From NCBI GenBank assembly GCA_028564705.1, contig JAPXFQ010002662.1, forward strand, positions 806,001-870,000: DNA of 64,000 bases, given 5' to 3'. The notes under the pieces are model-generated. The model had not been told where the DNA came from and did not search any database. It saw only the letters and a program-made list of their open reading frames with translations. Below, piece by piece: positions 57,495 through 64,000 of this stretch. The DNA comes from Apricaphanius iberus (lineage: Eukaryota > Chordata > Actinopteri > Cyprinodontiformes > Aphaniidae). Each line of letters opens with the position of its first letter. Position 1 is the stretch's first letter. Both the position numbers and the translations under genes were made by a program.

Positions 57495-57750
57495 AATATT
57501 AGGGATGCAACGATACTGATATCGGATATTGGGGCGAATACCGTTTTTATGTACTGTATCTGTATCAGTTAAAGTTAACAGATACCATTAAACGATACTT
57601 AAAATGTGTAAACTCTGCAATAATTTCACAGAATGTTTATTTTTCACTTGAAATTTCCGTTTTGTAGTCATTTTTAATCAACCTTTCTTCCAATTCATTG
57701 CATTTGTTTGTGTGGTAGAAGTATCGGCATTGGTACTCGGTATCAGTAAT
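57495..57750 (+). mobile_element. GGGATGCA element copy, right-truncated
   Basis: It starts TTAGGGATGCAACGATACTG and follows the family order through ACTTAAAATGTGTAAACTCT and CAATTCATTGCATTTGTTTG, then stops near GGTATCAGTAATATGG without the right terminal repeat. Confidence 0.6.
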
Positions 57751-60700
57751 ATGGCAGAATTCCATAATGCCAGTCCCAGGAAGTTTACAGGTTTCCAAGA
57801 ATTTTCAGCAGTAATGGAAACCCTCAATAAAGGCTGCACTGTAAAAAAGGAAATTGACAGGTCTTTGAAACAAAAACAAATCAAGTAAATGATACATAAT
57901 CTATATATGTTTCTCTTATTTCCATTATTTAATTAAATACAATTTAAGCAATTAACAATACTGAATTTACACTATTTTCTTGCGTTGGTTGAAAGTGAAG
58001 GAATTGTGTTACTGAAATGATTATAATCATGTTTAGTTAACACTGGAAAGGCAGTGATATGCTTTGTGTAGCAAAGTGGGCTGTTTGAGGTTTCACTATT
58101 CTCATTTTGGCTATTTCTTCTTGCCACATTGTGAAAATATTATGAAGTACTCCCAACTTTCTGCAAACTTTAAAGAAGTACATTGGAAAACATTGCCTCT
58201 TTTTATAGAAAGATGAGAGTAAAAGGTTTTGCTATACCATTAATTGGTACCTGTTAGTTGACTAAACTTTTTTTTTTCAAAGTGATATCAAAATTACTGT
58301 TATCACAGTTAAAACCTCTGAACCACATGAGGAGAAATATTGAATGTGATTTAAACCATTTTGGGTATTTAAAAATGTGCTCTGTGCAAAAAGAGCCACC
58401 TTTCATTATTTATTGTAGTGGTGTAGTGGATAATATAATGCCTTCCAACCAGAACGCCTATGATCAATACCCAGCCTGGGAAACATCAACTTGTACTCAT
58501 TGTTGAAATTAAAACTTTTGTTTTAATGACTTAAAAATAATGTGACTACATTATGTAATATATTCATGTTACAACAACCCAATAATATCATGCTAATTCA
58601 ACATGTTAATTTTACTTTGGAGTAAGAGGGTAAATTGTGTCAGTTTTGCTTATTCTGATTATGTGGAATCGATGTACACAATTAAATCATGTAAATTGAT
58701 ATTTTTCTTTCAGTGTTAAGATGAACACAATCAGGCAGCGCTATTGATTTAGAGACTTAAAGGGAAACAAATAAATACATTTAGTGGCCTCATATATCTG
58801 AGCAACAGCGAGGAGACATGTTCAGAGGGGTAAGACATAGATGGCTTTGGATTAATAACATGTTCCAATAGTTTCTTAAGGTCAGTCCTCTCCCTTGGGG
58901 GGACTACCTGGTTGTAGGTCCTAATAAATTTAGAAGCAAAAGGGAAAACAAATAAGGAATGAGACACATTAAGCTTCACATTCAGGGGATGTTCAGGTAA
59001 CTTGACTCAACAACCGACTGAAAGATTGATGGTCAGGAGAAAAGACGTAGACATGATGGTGGGAAAGGATCCAAACATCTCTGTGGTAACTTTCTTTGGA
59101 ACTAAGAAAAGGAAACCACTCAAACAAACAATGGCTTCTGGTTTGACCGTTAATAATGCAGTAAAATTTGTTTTTGTTTTTTTAAAGTCAAAATTAGGGA
59201 AATAATTTTGATGGTGACTAATTTATATTTATCAAGCTATGGGTAATTAGAATTTTAGTTCGCCTGACAACTTTGTTATATCCCAGCAGAAACACTGGCA
59301 CATTGTTGTCTCTCCAAGCAAGATTGTAGGTGAGATTAAAAAAATAATTAAAAAATTGAGAAGTAATTAAATGGGAAAAGAAAAGCAAAAAGAAATTTGA
59401 GAGGAATCATTGAAAATCATTGGGAATCCCAGCGGGCGGAGGGCTGGCTGGGTGCCCTCAGCCTCTAGGAATGGTTCACAAGTGGAAGGACTTGGTCTCT
59501 TGGGCCGGGTCTGGTGCCGGATGGGATTTCATGACACGACACTTCCTAATATGAATCAGCTGAGGGAAGGGTTGGTCTTCTTGAAATTTTTTTAAGGTGT
59601 TTATCAAGTAAATAGTCTTTTAAATGGTGTCTCTGTGTTGGGTTTTATCCAGTTTTCACCTAAAACAGACATTTTGAGTTTAGTTGTGAGGCCTGCACTA
59701 AACTCTTCTGATAGGTTTCTCAGATGTTTTTGGCCTAAAAAAAACCTGACGGTTGAGACGACTGCTTTTGAGTTGTACTGGTTGGGGATAGTGGTGCATG
59801 CCCGGGGTAGCATGTCCCCTCCTGATAGCCGTGTCTGCCCAGAAAAAGATAGACTGAGCGGAAAGAGTAAGTATAGGCTTAAAATGCTGGCTAATCAGAC
59901 CAGACCAAACTAGAACACAGAGAGTTAGTTGTGCAATTTACTAAAGAATACGATGGAATAAAAAAGGACGAACTAGGAAACAAAATAGCTAACAGAAAAT
60001 ACCCACAGCTGAATACGAGGTTGACCATACTGAAGAGGCTTGGATCTAAAGGAGTTCAACCAGAACTTTAAATTAAATACGGTGAATTCATAACCAAGAT
60101 GAAAAAGCAATAATGAGAAATTATTTTAGTATTAACAGACTTTGGCTGTGGTATTTCGGCTTTACTTCAGCTGCAGAGCAGATCTTAGTAAAAATCGTTT
60201 ATCACACTAAACTGGATAGGACTTCTAGACATTAAGCAAATTAAAAACTGACTGAGTAGAACCTTTTAGAATTGGTCACTAGGATCGGAGGTTTTTGGGT
60301 ACAGTATGTTCTACATTTCAGGAAACGGATAAGAACCGCCAATTTCTGGTCCACGAGCCACAGCTTGAGAACCATTGAAGCAATGAAACTACTGAATATT
60401 GAATAGATTTTGGAGAGTACATCTGCTAAAGAATAAAATACTCTAAGGATATGTAAAAGGATTAATCGGAACTGATTAGGAGACTATTGGGGTAAAACAG
60501 AGATAAAGTTTTGGGAATATCTCATGAACTTCAAGCAGGTTCTAGAAACCAATGTAAAATGCAAGTGGTTCTAAAAAGGAGAAGAAAAAAAAAAGATCGA
60601 CCCAAGTTTTAATAAACCAGCCAAAATTGATTGGATGGTTACTGGGAGATAATTTAATTTTTGTAATATCATAGAATTATACTAGAAGAGAGGAGGAGTA

Positions 60701-60810
60701 TAGGACAGAAGACTATACAACCATTCCTCAGATTTAAACTAGATTGGGAAGTTTTGGGTGTTTTGGGCATAAACCTAAGAACTTTCTTTCATCTTGATCA
60801 CCAGAGGTCT
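57751..60810. other. AT-rich intergenic DNA, unassigned
   Basis: No gene was recognised. Frames at 58749-58979 (minus) and 59635-59913 (plus) look vaguely retroelement-like but I could match neither to a family. 59400-60400 is slightly more complex than its flanks; no long terminal repeats were seen. Confidence 0.25.
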
Positions 60811-60811
60811 C

Positions 60812-61030
60812 CTTCAGCCTGGGCAAAACGATCATTTTTGTAATCGATGAATCTAGCGCTTATTTTTTTGATGCATCGATTAATCTAATGATTCATTTTT
60901 CGATTCAATTTTGAATCGATTTCATTATCAATTATTTACCTATTATTATTTTTTTTATAGAAATTTGACATTAATTTATGAATTTCAATGAAATAAACAA
61001 AAGTTCAGGCCACAGCGGGTAAAGTGTCCA
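60812..61030. mobile_element. hAT-like miniature element fragment
   Basis: AAAACGATCATTTTTGTAATCGATGAATCTAG-type wording with repeated ATCGATTAATC and GAATCGATTT words is characteristic of a fish hAT-like miniature family. Ends are not resolved. Confidence 0.35.
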
Positions 61031-61608
61031 TATTTATTACCTCCAACAAGGAGGTCATGTATTTGCCAGGGTTAGTTTGTCTGTTATTTCACAACATAAC
61101 TCAAAAGGTTACAATCAGATTTTGATGAAATTCTCAGGAAAGGTTTGAAGTGGGACTAGGAACAAGTGGGTCAATTTTGGAGGTGATCCAGATCAGTGAT
61201 TCCATACCACGGCTACAAGTATTTGTAGTGGTATGTGAGCACATTACAGGGGGTACGTGGAAATACTCAATATTTCATTTCCTACATGATGGGTATCAGT
61301 CATTTGTCTGTACCCTGTTAAAGAAAAAGTCAGGCCGGGACTTTTTTAATTCTAAACAATATCCAAATAAATACTGAACCCAACACCGGAACAGCCTGGA
61401 GAACATGCCATAACCAAGCTCAGGTGTCTAATTAATGATAGGTTGAATGATGAAAACAAAGTAAAACTGATATGGAGATTTTCTGTGTGTTTTGTATAAA
61501 CATCTTTTTAAAAGGGATTTATTCAAAATAGTTTGGGTTTTTGTTACAACAGAAAAGTTAAGTTTTTCTTTTGGGTAAACAGGCAATGCTTTATTTACAT
61601 TTAAAATC

Positions 61609-62375
61609 AGGGATGTCCAATATATCGGCTTGAAGTCATTATCGGCCAATATTGGCATTAAAATGTAATATCGGAAATTATCAGTATCGATTTTTATTTT
61701 ATTTTTTATAAGATGAGTTTTTCACACCATACACATATTATATATCAAACTCTTCAGCTACTTCTTTTCTCTCTCAGAATGTAAAAATATGACAGATTTA
61801 AGGTTTAGTTTTTTATATATTATTGGTTTGAGACAACTTTCAATATATCAAAAGGCTTCTTCTGGGCCAACCTTGGCCGTCTAGTTACATGTAGAGCTAA
61901 ATTAATGGTGTTTAGGCTCAGTTTATTTTTAAGATTGTATTACCCAAATTAGGTTAATTATTGGCCCTGCTTAAATGTTTGCTGGTTTTTTATTCTTGTT
62001 TCAGTTGTTTCCACTTTACCTCACTGCTATAAAGGTATAATGTTGTTTACATTTTCTAAAAGTAGAAATTTGTCCTGAGTGGTTGGCCTTTGTCAGTACT
62101 CTCTGTGTGAGAAAATATTCCAGCTACTTTTGAAGACAAAATAAAAATGGCACCTTTTTCAATTGCCTAACTAAAATTCTAGTAGTTATTACATTTTCTA
62201 CATTTTTAAGACTCAAGTATGCATGATACAAGATATTTCATTGTGGTTACCTAAAAGGGTTTAGTAGTTTTTGTTTTTTATGAGGGACGGTCCCCTCGTA
62301 TCGGTATCGGAAATTACGAGTTAGGCTATATCGGTATATCAGATATCGGTAGAAAAGCCAATATCGAACATCCCT
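61609..62375. mobile_element. 767-bp inverted-repeat transposon with visible target duplication
   Basis: The ends AGGGATGTCCAATATATCGG and (inverted) AGGGATGTTCGATATTGGCT match well. The direct repeat ATTTAAAATC lies immediately on both sides (61599-61608 and 62376-62385). No transposase is encoded. An 8-bp duplication inside that 10-bp identity would fit a hAT element. Confidence 0.8.
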
Positions 62376-62858
62376 ATTTAAAATCAAACTTTACTTGCTT
62401 TAAATTCCCCAACAGCAGATTCTCAGAAAACAAAAATGTAAATGAAAAAAAAATCTTACAAGGAGACCCTGGTCATGGCCAGTATATGGTTTATTTATGA
62501 TCTTGAGAAGCTTCTTTTGTGACAGGAACTTCTTTTGTGTGTCCAGGTGGAACCTTTCTTAGAATAATTAACACTGAGTGGCAGGATTGCTTTCTATTTA
62601 CTAATAAATTGCCATGACTTCCCAAGCCTTAATGCACCTCCATCTGTTTTATTACACAATTTAAATACATCTATGCTGTGATTTCTTTGCAGATGTTTGT
62701 GAACTGGACAGATTGTGAAAATTTCATTTAAATTGCATCTTCTGAACCTGAACAGAAAATGTAATACACAATTTCATAGCATAAATCTTCCACTGGTGAT
62801 ACAGTTTAGTACTCTGGAGCAGAAATAAACTGCATGCAGGTTCCACAGGTAAAATGCT

Positions 62859-62864
62859 TTTATT
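62859..62864 (-). terminator. candidate polyadenylation signal for TTC14
   Basis: TTTATT on the plus strand reads AATAAA on the gene strand, about 470 bases after the TTC14 stop. It is a plausible end of the 3' untranslated region (62840-63333). Confidence 0.5.
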
Positions 62865-63333
62865 GGTTCCAAATAATTCATTTTATGACAGTTTAAACAG
62901 CTGGAACATCTGTATCATGTTAAGGCAAACGAAAGTACCGTAGCTTTAAAGAATTGTTTTGTTGGGAGGAAGCCTCTGAAGTTTCAGAATGGCACAAAGC
63001 AGAACAGAAAGGCAGCTTGGTTCATTAAAAACAGTGATTTCTTTTTTAACCAAAAATGCTAGTTCATCTAAATGGGGAAGTCAAAGAGACGATTGATAAA
63101 GGGTGTCTGTGTCACCAAAACAAATCATTTCTTCATGACATTTTGACGATCTACAGTAGACCGAAAGCTGCAGCTGAAAGCAAGTCCGTGTTTCATCAGA
63201 ACACGCAAAAAAAAATAAATCAGACTAAACCAACCGTTTTTGTAAACACCTATACAATTCAACAAATCAACTGGTTGATTTCATGAACAAAGATTAAAAC
63301 AGACAGTTATCCTATTTTCTTTGATTTTATCTT

Positions 63334-64000
63334 TTATTTTTTTGGCTTGCCTCCCTTCTCTTTCTCGAACTGAGCAATCTGGTTAAAAATGTCCAGCAGG
63401 TTTGAGGGCAGGCTTTTACTGGGCCTCCCGCCGCCATGCCCGTTCTGCTCTCCGGTGCCCTCTGGTTCAGGATCTGACGTTTTCTCCCCCTCTGCTCTCT
63501 TCCTCGCTGTTCCCCTCTCCCTTTCCGTCTCCTCCTTACTCTCGTACCTACCGCCGTCAAAGGAGCTCCTGGTGGAGGAGTCGTGTCTGATCCTGTTCCT
63601 TCCGGAGCATTCGAATTGGATGCCAGATTTCCGAGAATGATTCACCTCAGCTGAAGAGCTGGAAAGCTTTCTCGTGTGATTCTCCTCAACGCTGCTCCTC
63701 CTTTTGGAGTCGCTGTCTCTCCTGCCTGCTCTCCATCTGTCCCTGCTTCTGTCCCTACTTTCTGTCCTCCGGTCTCTCTTCTCTCTCTCTGGGCTTCGGC
63801 TGGTGTTCCTTCTACTTGACTCACTATCCGCTCTGTCCCTTCTCTTCCCTTCTCTGTGAGACGAGTCAGACTCCTCACCCTCTGAAGCTGCTACCAATGA
63901 ATACAGTTGACTAATCTTTGCATCGCTTCCTTCCCTTCCCGCCATCCCATCCTCATCCGCCCCTCCAAACAGAAGGCCACCCTTTTGGTTAAGAAAAGTG
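63334..64000 (-). CDS. ttc14: TTC14, C-terminal coding exon (partial)
   Basis: The frame is open from the right window edge to TAA at 63334-63336, at least 221 codons. It carries GGLLFGGADEDG near the edge, then a long Arg/Ser/Glu/Asp-rich RS-like tail, and ends with LPSNLLDIFNQIAQFEKEKG and KPKK. An RS-rich tail with a conserved NLLDIFNQI-type end is what I recall of TTC14, a tetratricopeptide protein with an S1-like RNA-binding domain. Its repeats and S1 domain would lie beyond the window. The ATG at 63943-63945 is internal, not a start. The position next to FXR1 in matching orientation agrees with mammalian synteny, and the name rests on that plus the tail. Confidence 0.75.
   Translation of the reverse strand, partial: TFLNQKGGLLFGGADEDGMAGREGSDAKISQLYSLVAASEGEESDSSHREGKRRDRADSESSRRNTSRSPEREKRDRRTESRDRSRDRWRAGRRDSDSKRRSSVEENHTRKLSSSSAEVNHSRKSGIQFECSGRNRIRHDSSTRSSFDGGRYESKEETERERGTARKRAEGEKTSDPEPEGTGEQNGHGGGRPSKSLPSNLLDIFNQIAQFEKEKGGKPKK

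Noticed and set aside
58749..58979. Possible retroelement frame on the minus strand
   Set aside because: Some wording looked like a retroelement C-terminus, but I could not match it to any family with confidence.
59400..60400. Possible long-terminal-repeat element
   Set aside because: No matching direct repeats, primer-binding site or reverse-transcriptase signature could be found.
63389..63640. Plus-strand frames opposite TTC14 rich in Ser/Pro/Leu
   Set aside because: They are the complement of the Arg/Ser/Glu-rich TTC14 tail and have no independent support.

Overview
This window is nuclear DNA from a vertebrate, almost certainly a teleost fish. The evidence is spliced genes with GT-AG introns, an AT-rich background, many Tc1/mariner fragments and small inverted-repeat elements of fish type, and several repeats that recur in ray-finned fish genomes. 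The exact species cannot be fixed from the sequence.

Three protein-coding genes can be supported. DNAJC19 (plus strand, 896-3223, six coding exons, 116 codons plus stop) is the Pam18/TIM14-type J-protein of the mitochondrial import motor. FXR1 (minus strand, 25023 down to 6180, 18 coding exons) is an RNA-binding protein of the FMRP family; all exon phases close on one 695-residue frame. TTC14 (minus strand, 3' terminal coding exon only, 63334 to beyond 64000) enters at the right edge. From memory, mammals have the order TTC14 - (CCDC39) - FXR1 - DNAJC19 in matching relative orientations, so this is an old synteny block. No coiled-coil exons resembling CCDC39 were seen between FXR1 and TTC14.

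Layout. 1-895: upstream DNA with a roughly 52-bp tandem repeat at the left edge. 896-3331: DNAJC19. 3585-4440: repeat-filled gap between the two convergent genes. About 4660-25250: FXR1 and its introns, which carry many mobile elements, including a TTAA-flanked element with another repeat nested in it. 25250-33440: intergenic DNA rich in inverted-repeat elements. 33440-43100: an unusually mobile-element-poor stretch, broken mainly by one Tc1-like copy at 37067-38256, which looks like conserved-noncoding (enhancer) territory. 43100-56000: repeats again, including a Tc1 remnant split by a TAA-flanked element and a LINE reverse-transcriptase fragment. 56000-62800: mostly non-coding, with a 767-bp element flanked by a 10-bp direct repeat. 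62859-64000: TTC14 3' end.

No bacterial-type operons, CRISPR arrays or intact viral genes are present. The most interesting signals are in FXR1: a fused exon 12 with a 37-residue Gly/Arg-rich segment, a conserved 78-nt basic cassette exon, and an unannotated exon-like segment in intron 11 whose phases match exon 12 exactly.
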